DNA from: JADJVL01 sp039812765 | Lineage (GTDB): Bacteria > Acidobacteriota > Holophagae > Holophagales > Holophagaceae | DNA: 64,000 nt | Reading direction: 5' to 3' | Assembly: GCA_039812765.1 (NCBI GenBank) | Contig: JBDIBF010000006.1 | Coordinates: 1 to 64,000, forward strand | Shown: positions 29,774-37,547 of the stretch, one piece after another | Numbering within the stretch: position 1 is the stretch's first letter | Layout: each line of letters begins with the position of its first letter | Translations under genes and position numbers: made by a program | Notes under the pieces: model-generated | Database searches by the model: none | What the model was told of the DNA's origin: nothing | Seen by the model: only the letters and a program-made list of their open reading frames with translations

Positions 29774-30427
29774 ATGCAGGGACCGACCTTCAGCAGCAAG
29801 GGCCGACAGCTCCTCGGCCTGTACGAGCGGATGGCGCGGGAGGGCTACCTGCGGGCCGACGACCGGAGGGTCGAGGAGGCCTTCAGCGACTTCGAGCTGC
29901 GTCCCTACCGGGCGCAGCTGCGCGAGGTCCTCCGGGAGCACGGGGTCGCGAGCCTCCTGGACTATGGCTGCGGAGGCTCCGACTGGGAGGCCGCGGGCTT
30001 CGACGAGGCCTCCGGCCAGTCTGCCGCCGCCTATTTCGGGCTCCGGGAGGCGCTGCGCTTCGAGCCCGCGCGAGGCCTGGACGAGCGGCGTCCGGTGGAC
30101 TGCGTGGTCTCCTTCGACGTGCTCGAACACGTCTTCATTGCCGACGTCCCCGCCGTCCTGCGCGACATGCTCTCCCTCGCGACACGCCTCCTTGTCCTGA
30201 ACGTCGCCTGCTACCCGGCGGCCGCCCGGCTGCCCAACGGGGAGAACGCCCATGTGACAGTCCGCCCTCCCGCCTGGTGGAAGGGGATGCTGGACGGCGT
30301 CGCGGTCGATTTCCCCGCCGTCTCGATCCTGCTCATCTGCTCCACCGCCTGGCGGCGGAGCATGGCCTACCCGGTGTGGAGGGCCGGAGCCTGGCTCGAG
30401 GGGGAGACCTTCGGCGTCGCCCTCTGA
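29774..30427 (+). CDS. class I SAM-dependent methyltransferase-like protein
   Basis: A 217-residue protein with a Rossmann motif I (LLDYGCGGSDWE, residues 61-72) and a motif like VVSFDVLEHV (about 116-125), as in small-molecule methyltransferases of the Methyltransf_23/11 kind. The region between these is short, so the fold may be trimmed. Substrate unknown. It lies alone between DAHP synthase and the J-domain/TPR gene. A TAGCAT near 29690 might be part of its promoter, about 80 bases upstream. Confidence 0.7.
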   Translation: MQGPTFSSKGRQLLGLYERMAREGYLRADDRRVEEAFSDFELRPYRAQLREVLREHGVASLLDYGCGGSDWEAAGFDEASGQSAAAYFGLREALRFEPARGLDERRPVDCVVSFDVLEHVFIADVPAVLRDMLSLATRLLVLNVACYPAAARLPNGENAHVTVRPPAWWKGMLDGVAVDFPAVSILLICSTAWRRSMAYPVWRAGAWLEGETFGVAL

Positions 30428-30493
30428 ATCCTCGGGCCAGGAATTTCTCGATGTGTGATCGGCGTCCGCCCCTTCCTGGTACTCCCCAGGGGA

Positions 30494-30517
30494 GGTCCCG
30501 GGGATTATCCTGGGACC
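30494..30517 (+). promoter_or_regulatory. hairpin between methyltransferase and J-domain genes
   Basis: GGTCCCGGG (30494-30502) pairs with CCTGGGACC (30509-30517), one G-U, around a six-base AT-rich loop. No U-tract follows. It is either a weak terminator or part of the next gene's leader. Confidence 0.35.
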
Positions 30518-30558
30518 CTCGACGAACCGCTCCACCCGGAGCCCATCCTGGCGGCATC

Positions 30559-31362
30559 GTGAACCCCTACGAAGTCCTCCAAGTCCGCGAAGGCGCCGGC
30601 CCCGACGAGGTCCGGGCCGCGTACCTGCGCCTCGCGGCGCAGTGGAACCCCGAGAACTTCCCCGCGGAGCAGCGGCTTCAGGTGGCCCTGCGCCGCCGTG
30701 AACTGGCCGAGGCCCTCACCATGCTCCAGTACCAGGAGCGCGGCTCGGGCCTGCCCCCGGCGCCCGTGACCCCGGCGCCACCTCCGCCCCCGGCGCCTCC
30801 GGCCGCCGCCGCCCCGATGGTCCCCACCCTGGACGACTTCGGCCTGCCCGAGCCCGGCTCGGTCCTGGCGATCGAACTCGAGTCCTCCATGCCCCATGAT
30901 CCGATCCTGGATTCCGGCCCCCAGGATCCCCTGTCCAAGGCCAAGCGCCTCTTCGAGGCGGGGCGCCTGGAGGCGGCGGCGGAGCAGGCCCAGGCCGCTG
31001 CGGACTCGGAGCCCGACAAGCCCGCCCCCTACCTCCTCCTGGCCCAGATCCTGGAGGCCAAGGGGGGCGACCACCGGGCGCTGGTCGCCGCCCTCGAGCG
31101 CTGCCTCGCCCTGGACAAGCGCGACGTGGAGAGCGCCATCAAGCTCGCCCAGACCTACCAGGCCCACGGCATGCACACCCGGGCGACCCGCTACTGGGAG
31201 ATGGCCTACAACATCAACCCGAACCACCCCTACTTCCAGAAGCCCGCGGAGAAGGCGAGCGTGAAGGAGAAGGCCCTGGAGACCGCCGCGGACCTCAAGG
31301 GCTCCGTGCAGGGGCTCCTCGAAGGCGCGAAGGGGATGTTCAAGTTCGGCGGCAAGGGCTGA
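30559..31362 (+). CDS. degenerate J-domain protein with TPR repeats
   Basis: A 267-residue protein. Residues 1-65 (NPYEVLQVREGAGPDEVRAAYLRLAAQW) look like a DnaJ domain, but the HPD tripeptide needed to stimulate DnaK is replaced by NPE (30-32). A Pro/Ala-rich linker (about 70-100) leads to a helical TPR-like region (about 120-230: AKRLFEAGRLEAAAEQAQAA, PAPYLLLAQILEAKGG, AIKLAQTYQAHGMHTRATRYWEMA). A GTG start is chosen because it begins the conserved domain. Without HPD a normal co-chaperone role is unlikely; an adaptor role is inferred. Confidence 0.75.
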   Translation: MNPYEVLQVREGAGPDEVRAAYLRLAAQWNPENFPAEQRLQVALRRRELAEALTMLQYQERGSGLPPAPVTPAPPPPPAPPAAAAPMVPTLDDFGLPEPGSVLAIELESSMPHDPILDSGPQDPLSKAKRLFEAGRLEAAAEQAQAAADSEPDKPAPYLLLAQILEAKGGDHRALVAALERCLALDKRDVESAIKLAQTYQAHGMHTRATRYWEMAYNINPNHPYFQKPAEKASVKEKALETAADLKGSVQGLLEGAKGMFKFGGKG

Positions 31363-31371
31363 ATACCGACC

Positions 31372-32106
31372 TCAGTGGACGGGTCGCACCCGGGCGTGCA
31401 AAGCCTCCCACGGTGCCCGCAACTCGACCTTCCCACTGCCTCCTGGCTCCGATAAGGCCTTCCAGCGCGGCGGGGGCAGCAGGCAGACCTCCGCGGGCCG
31501 CAGGGCGGGAAGCTCCAACTCGTCCCAAACCGAGAAAGCGGCGCTGCGGTGCTGCAACCCCGAGTTCATCTCGAGCCTTCCGGAAGGCAGGGCCCCAGGC
31601 AGCATCCAGGTTCCGAGCACCGTGACATCGGGGCCTTCGAAGGCCAGACACCAGCCTGCGACATGTCCTCCACCCAGTCCGATGGCCGCCAGGGTCGCGA
31701 AGGGCATCGTGCCGAAGTCCACTGCAGCGCCGCGGACGGCCAGCCGGTCCAGCAGTACGCCGGAGGCGGTGCGAAGGGCAGCGGGCCTGGGCAGACAGGG
31801 CAGAAGGCGCACGGTCCCCAGGCGGGGCGCCAGGATCTCCGGCAGGTCGCCTCGCTTGGCCCACTTCTCCGCGTAGGTGAAGGTCTGCCGCGCACGCTGA
31901 AGGGCCCGTGGCCCCGATTCCAGCAGCAGTCGAAGGCTGGGCGGCACCAGGGCCTCCGCCAGCGCCTCGGGACGCCCTTCCCCCAGCTTCCCCAGCCGGT
32001 AGGCCTCGATGCGGGACAGGTCCGCCACCCGGTCCTCGCCGAGGCGGGCCACCAGCGCCCGGCGTTCAACGGGGCCTTCGGGCCATGCAGCGGTGCCGAG
32101 GATCAT
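31372..32106 (-). CDS. hypothetical protein coupled to a thioesterase gene
   Basis: A 244-residue protein I cannot assign. The frame is supported by ATGA overlap with the upstream thioesterase stop and by codon bias. The N-terminal half is helical and Arg/Leu/Glu-rich. The middle (VRLLPCLPRPAAL, about residue 100) loosely recalls the segment before the catalytic domain of fumarylacetoacetate hydrolase family proteins, but the metal-binding acids are not evident. No signal peptide or membrane helix is seen. It ends 9 bases from the convergent J-domain gene. Coupling suggests it works with the thioesterase. Confidence 0.6.
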   Translation of the reverse strand: MILGTAAWPEGPVERRALVARLGEDRVADLSRIEAYRLGKLGEGRPEALAEALVPPSLRLLLESGPRALQRARQTFTYAEKWAKRGDLPEILAPRLGTVRLLPCLPRPAALRTASGVLLDRLAVRGAAVDFGTMPFATLAAIGLGGGHVAGWCLAFEGPDVTVLGTWMLPGALPSGRLEMNSGLQHRSAAFSVWDELELPALRPAEVCLLPPPRWKALSEPGGSGKVELRAPWEALHARVRPVH

Positions 32107-32510
32107 GCCTGTCGCTCCATCCACGCCCGGGTCTCCGCCCGGACGGCCACGGGCTTCGAGAATCCGGCGTCCATCATCACCTGCACGGTGTTCGCCTCGG
32201 CCAGCACGGCGCCGTCGCGGCGGCTGATCACCCTGTAGACGAGGTCGAAGCTGGTGTTCCCGAGGCGGCTGACGCGGATCTCCACCACGGGGTGGTCCTC
32301 GATGAGGATGGGGCGGCGGTAGTCCACCTCGACCCGGGCGATGAGGAAGCCCTCGTCGGCGAAGGGGCGCGCACCCAGGTAGGCGTGCCACCACTGCCAG
32401 CGGGCATGCTCCAGGAAGGTCACCAGCACCGCGTTGTTCACATGGCCCAGGGCGTCCAGGTCCCGGAACCGCACTTCGATGGGGTGGGTGAAGGGAACCT
32501 TTTCGTCCAT
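32103..32510 (-). CDS. acyl-CoA thioesterase, 4HBT/YbgC-like hotdog fold
   Basis: A 135-residue single-hotdog protein. The RFRDLDALGHVNNAVLVTFLEHAR stretch carries the catalytic Asp (D19) of the 4-hydroxybenzoyl-CoA thioesterase family; VEVDYRRPILIEDHPVVEIRV and AEANTVQVMMD are further family residues. It hydrolyses acyl-CoA thioesters; the chain length preferred is unknown. Its stop overlaps the next gene's start (ATGA). TAGCCT ends 9 bases before the ATG. It is divergent from the CPBP protease gene. Confidence 0.88.
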   Translation of the reverse strand: MDEKVPFTHPIEVRFRDLDALGHVNNAVLVTFLEHARWQWWHAYLGARPFADEGFLIARVEVDYRRPILIEDHPVVEIRVSRLGNTSFDLVYRVISRRDGAVLAEANTVQVMMDAGFSKPVAVRAETRAWMERQA

Positions 32511-32544
32511 GGTGAGTCCAGGCTACCTGAGCGATGCTCAAGGG

Positions 32545-33888
32545 ATGACGGAATCCGACACCCCTGGCCGGTCGCCATTCCGCTTCGGCCCGGCCTTCGA
32601 TCCCCTCCTGGGGATGCTCTGGACGCTGGTGGTCGCCCTGGGGTTCCTCTCGCTGGTGCAGCGCTGGCCCTCTGGCGCCCCCGCGCCCGCCACGTCCGCC
32701 GGACTGCCCGCACGCCTCGCGGAATTCCAGGCCTTCGCCCTCGAACTGCGCCCGGCGGGGACGCCCCGCTTCCCTGGCCTGGCCCGGACGCTGCTCCAGC
32801 CCTGGGACCGGGCCGCGGGCGCGGTCCTGGCCGCGGAAGGGAAGGACCTTCCCACGGCCCGGGCCCTGGCCATGGAGGGGCCGGAGCCTGCCGGGGAAGG
32901 TGCCGCCTTCCGGGAGCTCTTCCGCGCGGCCTACCTGGACGGGCCGCTGCCGGAGGCGCCCCGGCGGGAGGTCTTCCAGGCGCTGGGAGACCGCTATGCC
33001 GCCCGCCTCCTCGAGGCCCGGTTGAAGGACCGGGCCCACGACCCCGCGGGGGCCAGGGCGATCCGGGAGTCCGCGCGCCGGGCCCTGGGGGCCCGATTCG
33101 TCGGGTTCGCGATCCTGGGCCTAGCGGTGCTGCTGTTCCTGGCGGCCGGGGTCGCCTTCGGGATCTTCCTCATCGTCACCCGCAAGGTGCCGCCCCGGCT
33201 CGAACTGCGGCCTTCCCCCCTGGACGGCCGGAACCTCGCCTGGGCCTTCGGGCTCTGGATCCTCGCCCTGATGCTCTCCGGCAGCGTGGCGGCCTTCCTC
33301 ATCCGCCTGGTGCCAGCCCTCCGGGCCGCCCAGCTCCTCCTCGTCTACGCTTTCCACGCCCTGGCCGGCGTATCCGTCCTCGCCGCCCTCGAGGGCCGGG
33401 GCCTGCGGGGCCTGCTCGCCCGCGTGGGGTCGCCCTCGCCGCTGCGCGCCCTGGGCTGGGCCGCGGGCTTCCTCGCGCTTGCGGTCGCCCTGGTGGCGGG
33501 CGTGGCCCTCCTGCTGGCGCCCCTGCTCCGGAACGCCCCGCCGCCGCAACGGGAGCTTCTGGAGATGATCCGCGGCTCCCACGGGATCCTGCCCACCGCC
33601 CTCCTCTTCCTCACGATGGCGGGACTCGCCCCGGCCTTCGAGGAACTGATGTTCCGGGGCACGCTGCTGCCCTGGCTCCAGTCCCGGCTCGGTCCCTCCT
33701 GGGCCGTTCCCCTCTCGGCCCTGGCCTTCGCCGCCATCCACCTGCAGCCCCTCGCCCTGCCCACCTTGTTCACCCTCGGCGCCGTGCTGGGACTGGCCGC
33801 GCGGCGCACCGGCAGCCTGCTGGCGCCCATCGCCGTGCATGCCGCCTGGAACGGAGGCGTGTTCCTGCTGATGAAGCTGCTGGCCTGA
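32545..33888 (+). CDS. CPBP-family intramembrane metalloprotease with large N-terminal region
   Basis: A 447-residue membrane protein. A first hydrophobic segment (about 14-34) precedes an about 150-residue non-membrane domain of unknown type, then several helices from about residue 185. The C-terminal CPBP/Abi motifs are FEELMFRG (E366, E367, R371), FAAIHLQPL, and HAAWNG. Family members include CAAX prenyl proteases and bacteriocin-immunity proteins, but most bacterial ones have no known substrate. An ATG at 32434 would overlap the divergent thioesterase, so the 32545 ATG is chosen. It is convergent with the Ser/Thr kinase gene, 7 bases away. Confidence 0.8.
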   Translation: MTESDTPGRSPFRFGPAFDPLLGMLWTLVVALGFLSLVQRWPSGAPAPATSAGLPARLAEFQAFALELRPAGTPRFPGLARTLLQPWDRAAGAVLAAEGKDLPTARALAMEGPEPAGEGAAFRELFRAAYLDGPLPEAPRREVFQALGDRYAARLLEARLKDRAHDPAGARAIRESARRALGARFVGFAILGLAVLLFLAAGVAFGIFLIVTRKVPPRLELRPSPLDGRNLAWAFGLWILALMLSGSVAAFLIRLVPALRAAQLLLVYAFHALAGVSVLAALEGRGLRGLLARVGSPSPLRALGWAAGFLALAVALVAGVALLLAPLLRNAPPPQRELLEMIRGSHGILPTALLFLTMAGLAPAFEELMFRGTLLPWLQSRLGPSWAVPLSALAFAAIHLQPLALPTLFTLGAVLGLAARRTGSLLAPIAVHAAWNGGVFLLMKLLA

Positions 33889-33895
33889 GCGCCGG

Positions 33896-35164
33896 CTAAC
33901 GCGTCAGCCCGAGGGCCCACCAGAGCACTTGCGCGGCCACGAATCCCGCCCCGAGGCCGAGGCCCAGGTTCCGCAGGAACACCCCGTCCACGCCGCCCGG
34001 GCCCTCGGCTCCGGGCTTCGCCGCGCCGGCGTTCCGGGGCCCCGGCTTCGCGGGTCCGGGCTTCCCAGGGTGCGCGGCCTTCCCCGGTGCGGGGGGCGCC
34101 TCCTCCGCTTCCGGCGGGGCCTCGGCCTCGGGCTCCTCGGCCTTGTCCAGGGTGATCTTGAGGGGCGTTCCCGGGGTGGAGAGGGGCGCGAAGTTCCCGG
34201 AGCTGAGGGGCGACTGCGCGAAGGTGCCCGAGGCCTGCAGGGAACCCGGCTTCGCCGAGGTCATGGCGGGCCGATGCTGGAGCCGCCGGACGAGCCCGAT
34301 GTCCGTGGCCCCACCCTCCGTGGTGAGGGCCTCCAGGAGGCGCTTCTCGTGGGCTTCCGGCAGGCCCAGGCCCTGGATGAGGTCCGCCATGAACTCAGGG
34401 AGGCTGTCGTAGCGCTCCTCCGGATCCGCGTTGAGGGCCTTCAGGAAGGGCGCCGCGCAGGCCGGCGGCAGCTCTGCGGGGATGGCCGGGGGTTCGTGAA
34501 GGATGTGGTTCACCACCTCAGCCACCGTGGTCCCGGGGTGCGGGAGCTGGCCGGTGAGGAGTTCCATGGCCGTGGCGGCGAAGGCGTAGCGGTCCGAGTT
34601 GGTGGTGGGGTCCTGGCCGCGGAGCAGCTCCGGCGCCGTGTAGGGCGGGGAGCCGAAGAAGTCCCCGGCGGCGGTGGCGCGGGGGGCCATGGTGCGGGCG
34701 ATGCCGAAATCCATCAGCTTCACGCGCCCCTCGCCGGTGACCAGGATGTTCTCGGGCTTGACGTCCCGGTGGACGATGGCGAGGCGGTGCGCGGCGCGCA
34801 GGGCCCGCATGGCCTGGATGAGGACGTTCAGGCAGCCCTCCAGGTCCAGGGCCTGGCCGTCGATGAGGCTGTCGAGGGTCTTGCCCTCCACGTACTCCAT
34901 GGCCATGAAGGGGCCCAGGCCGGGCTCCTCGCCCACGTCGTGGATGGTGACCACGTTCGGGTGGTTGAGCTGGGCGCTGATCTCGGCCTCCCGCTTGAAG
35001 CGGTCCAGGGCCTGGGCCACTTCGGCCCCGCCTTCGGCCTTGACGACCTTGATGGCCACGCGGCGCTTGAGAAGCGGGTCCTCGGCGAGGAAGACCATGC
35101 CCATGCCGCCCTGGCCCAGCAGCTTCTGGACTTGGTAGCGGCCGATGGTCCGGAGTTCGCTCAT
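33896..35164 (-). CDS. Ser/Thr protein kinase (Pkn type), membrane anchored
   Basis: A 422-residue eukaryote-like kinase. The catalytic domain (about 9-265) has the glycine loop LGQGGMGMVF, K39 (VAIK), catalytic D134 (VHRDVKPENI), D152 (MDFG) and TAPELL. A Pro/Ala/Glu-rich linker follows. A single membrane helix lies at the very C-terminus (about 395-418, LGLGLGAGFVAAQVLWWALG), so almost nothing lies outside the membrane: there is no sensor domain. GGGAG precedes the ATG. A second kinase gene lies 34 bases upstream on the same strand. Confidence 0.93.
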   Translation of the reverse strand: MSELRTIGRYQVQKLLGQGGMGMVFLAEDPLLKRRVAIKVVKAEGGAEVAQALDRFKREAEISAQLNHPNVVTIHDVGEEPGLGPFMAMEYVEGKTLDSLIDGQALDLEGCLNVLIQAMRALRAAHRLAIVHRDVKPENILVTGEGRVKLMDFGIARTMAPRATAAGDFFGSPPYTAPELLRGQDPTTNSDRYAFAATAMELLTGQLPHPGTTVAEVVNHILHEPPAIPAELPPACAAPFLKALNADPEERYDSLPEFMADLIQGLGLPEAHEKRLLEALTTEGGATDIGLVRRLQHRPAMTSAKPGSLQASGTFAQSPLSSGNFAPLSTPGTPLKITLDKAEEPEAEAPPEAEEAPPAPGKAAHPGKPGPAKPGPRNAGAAKPGAEGPGGVDGVFLRNLGLGLGAGFVAAQVLWWALGLTR

Positions 35165-35198
35165 GGGGCTCCCGTGCCTGCAAGCATAGTCGTTCCCC

Positions 35199-36896
35199 TC
35201 ACATCCCGCCCTCTTCCGCCCGCTGGAGCTGGATGGGATTGGGCAGGGGCTGCCCCGGCTCGACCCGCCCCAGCCAGGTCCGGTAGCCCGGCATCATGAT
35301 CCTGAGCTCCCCCCGGCCGTCCATGGTCATGGGCAGCGCCTCCATGGGGGTGGTCCCGACCCGGACGCCGTTGAGGAACACCGAGGCTCCCCGGGGATCC
35401 GAGACCACCGGGTAGGCCCGAGGCTCGGGTTCCAGCCGGATCAGCAGGGAACGCTCCTCGGCGCCGATGGCATCCTCCCGGGGGAGGTACTGGTCCTTCT
35501 GGACCCTGATGCGGCGGGCCTGGGCGTCCACCCGGATCTGGTCCAGGGGGGTGCGGCCCATGAACTTCCCGTCGATGAACACCTCGGCCCCCGAGGGGAT
35601 GGAATCCACCGCCACCGCCCGGTCCCGCCATCCCAGGCGCGGGCCGACCCAGGAAAAGACCTGGAGGGCGAGCACCACGCCCAGGGTCCACTTCACCGCC
35701 CTCCAAACGCCCGGGGAGACCGTCGGGGGGGCCGTGCCCCGCTTCAGGGAAGTGCGGCTGCGGCGGCCGCTGGGATGGGTGTCCGTGCCTCCGGCCGGGC
35801 CCGGCAGGGGCTGGGCCAATTCGATCCGCTCGGCGCTGGCAGTGCTCCTGCGCGCCGCCGCCGAGGGCCGGCTGGCGGCGCTGGCGGCGGCGCTGGCGGC
35901 CTCGAAGAGCTGCATGGCCTGGGTCCGGCGCTGGGTGACGATTCCGGCGGCGCCGATGTCCTCCTCCTGGTTCAGCGTCGCGAAGAGGCGGGAGCGCAGC
36001 GAGGTGGGCCCCTCCAGGCTGTCGATGAGCTCCTCGATGAAGTCCAGCAGGGTCGGGTAGCGGTCGTCGGGGTCCATCTCCAGGGCCCGGCGGAAGACCC
36101 GAGCCATGCGGGGCGGCATGTCCGGCGGGATCTCCGGGGGGAATCGGAGGGTGTGGGTGATGATCGCGCCGATGTCCTTTCCCGGATGGGGCAGCCGCCC
36201 GCTCATGAGCTCGAAGGCCGAGGCGGCGAAGGAGTAGCGGTCGGAGCTGGGGGTGCCGAGGGAGCCCCGGAGCATCTCCGGCGCGGAATAGGCCGGGCTG
36301 CCGAGGAAGTCCCCGGTGCTGGTGATGCGCAGGGCCGTCGTCTCGGCGGCGTCCTGGGTGAGTCGGTCGTGCCAGTGGTCCCCCAGGACGGGCGACTCGG
36401 CGTGGTTCCCGATCTGGGCGAAGGTCCGGGCGATGCCGAAGTCCATCAGCTTCGCGCGGCCCTCGTCGCTCACCATGATGTTCGCGGGCTTGATGTCCCG
36501 GTGCACGATGGCGCAGCGGTGGGCGGCGCGCAGCGCCCGGCTGGTCTGGATGAGGACCTTCATCCGCGTCTCGAGGTCCAGGTCCCCGGCCTTGATGTGC
36601 TTGTTGAGGGCCGTGCCCTCCACGTACTCCATCGCGAGGAAGGGGCCGATCTCGGGCTCCACCCCCACGTCGAAGACCGTCACCACGTTGGGGTGGTTGA
36701 GCTGGGCGGAGGTCTCGGCCTCCTTGCGGAACCGCAGCATGGCCTGCTGGCGGACCTCCCCGTCGCCTTTCACGACCTTGATGGCCACCCGCCGCTTCAG
36801 GAGGGGGTCCTCCGCCAGATAGACGACTCCCATCCCGCCCTGGCCGAGCTGGCGCAGGACGTGGTAGCGGCCGATGGTGCGTGGGTCTCCGATCAT
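35199..36896 (-). CDS. Ser/Thr protein kinase with C-terminal PEGA domains
   Basis: A 565-residue kinase paralogous to its downstream neighbour, with nearly identical positions for K40, D134 and D152. It has about 35 extra residues (about 161-195) between DFG and SAPEML, in the activation segment. A Ser/Arg-rich linker leads to one membrane helix (about 403-425, VKWTLGVVLALQVFSWVG). After it come two PEGA repeats (SIPSGAEVFIDGKFMGRTPL and DPRGASVFLNGVRVGTTPM), typical of surface-layer or cell-wall binding sensors. It is divergent from efp. TATAGT (36922-36917) may be its -10 box. Confidence 0.93.
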   Translation of the reverse strand: MIGDPRTIGRYHVLRQLGQGGMGVVYLAEDPLLKRRVAIKVVKGDGEVRQQAMLRFRKEAETSAQLNHPNVVTVFDVGVEPEIGPFLAMEYVEGTALNKHIKAGDLDLETRMKVLIQTSRALRAAHRCAIVHRDIKPANIMVSDEGRAKLMDFGIARTFAQIGNHAESPVLGDHWHDRLTQDAAETTALRITSTGDFLGSPAYSAPEMLRGSLGTPSSDRYSFAASAFELMSGRLPHPGKDIGAIITHTLRFPPEIPPDMPPRMARVFRRALEMDPDDRYPTLLDFIEELIDSLEGPTSLRSRLFATLNQEEDIGAAGIVTQRRTQAMQLFEAASAAASAASRPSAAARRSTASAERIELAQPLPGPAGGTDTHPSGRRSRTSLKRGTAPPTVSPGVWRAVKWTLGVVLALQVFSWVGPRLGWRDRAVAVDSIPSGAEVFIDGKFMGRTPLDQIRVDAQARRIRVQKDQYLPREDAIGAEERSLLIRLEPEPRAYPVVSDPRGASVFLNGVRVGTTPMEALPMTMDGRGELRIMMPGYRTWLGRVEPGQPLPNPIQLQRAEEGGM

Positions 36897-36916
36897 GGGA
36901 TGGGATGCAAGGAGAG

Positions 36917-36953
36917 ACTATACCTCCGGAATGCGCGTGGAACGCGGTAGAAT
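36917..36953. promoter_or_regulatory. divergent -10 boxes between the PEGA kinase and efp genes
   Basis: TATAGT on the minus strand (36922-36917) points to the kinase and TAGAAT on the plus strand (36948-36953) points to efp; each matches the -10 consensus at 5 of 6 positions. Neither has a good -35 box, so the call is tentative. Confidence 0.35.
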
Positions 36954-36974
36954 GGCCGTTTGACGAGGTCCGGC

Positions 36975-37547
36975 ATGGCGCTCCTGGAAGCCATCGACAT
37001 CAAGCGGAAGATGTTCTTCGAGCACGAGGGCGTCCCCTACCATTGCCTCGACGCGGAGGTCAGCACGCCCACCGCCCGGGGCGGCCAGACGCTGGTGCGC
37101 CTGAAGATGCGCAACCTCCTCACCCGCGCGGTCTTCGACAAGACTTTCAAGGCCGGGGACAAGTTCAAGGAACCGGACCTGGTCATGGTGCCGGCCAGCT
37201 TCCTCTACGCCGACGGCGAAGGGGGCCACTTCATGGACCAGGAGAGCTTCGAGACCCACGAGATCGGCCCCGACATGCTGGGCGACGCCCTGGACTTCCT
37301 CCTGGAGGGCACGTTGGTCCAGATCCAGAAGTTCAACGGCAACCCCATCGGCATCCAGCTCCCCCTCCAGGTCGAGCTCGCGGTGACCTACACCGAGCCC
37401 GGCGCCCGGGGCGACACGGCCTCGGGCAACGTCACCAAGCCGGCCAAGCTGGAGACCGGCATCGAGATCAAGGTGCCCCTCTTCATCAAGGAGGGCGAGA
37501 AGGTCAAGGTCAGCACCGAGACGAGGGAATTCGCCGGCAGGGCCTGA
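36975..37547 (+). CDS. efp: elongation factor P, YeiP/EfpL-like
   Basis: A 190-residue three-domain EF-P (KOW-like N-domain plus two OB folds), which rescues ribosomes stalled at polyproline. The tip of domain I reads STPTARGGQ (30-38) with R35. This matches the loop of E. coli YeiP/EfpL (SPTARGAAT) rather than canonical EF-P (PGKGQA), which carries a modified Lys. The C-terminal signature GDTASGNVTKPAKLETG and IKVPLFIKEGEKVKVSTETREFAGR is intact. The ATG at 36975 is chosen by homology; a TTG at 36960 is possible. The stop overlaps rsgA as TGATG. Confidence 0.93.
   Translation: MALLEAIDIKRKMFFEHEGVPYHCLDAEVSTPTARGGQTLVRLKMRNLLTRAVFDKTFKAGDKFKEPDLVMVPASFLYADGEGGHFMDQESFETHEIGPDMLGDALDFLLEGTLVQIQKFNGNPIGIQLPLQVELAVTYTEPGARGDTASGNVTKPAKLETGIEIKVPLFIKEGEKVKVSTETREFAGRA

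Noticed and set aside
31372..32106. Fumarylacetoacetate hydrolase assignment
   Set aside because: Only a short LLPxxPRP-like stretch matches; the metal-binding acids of the family are not evident.
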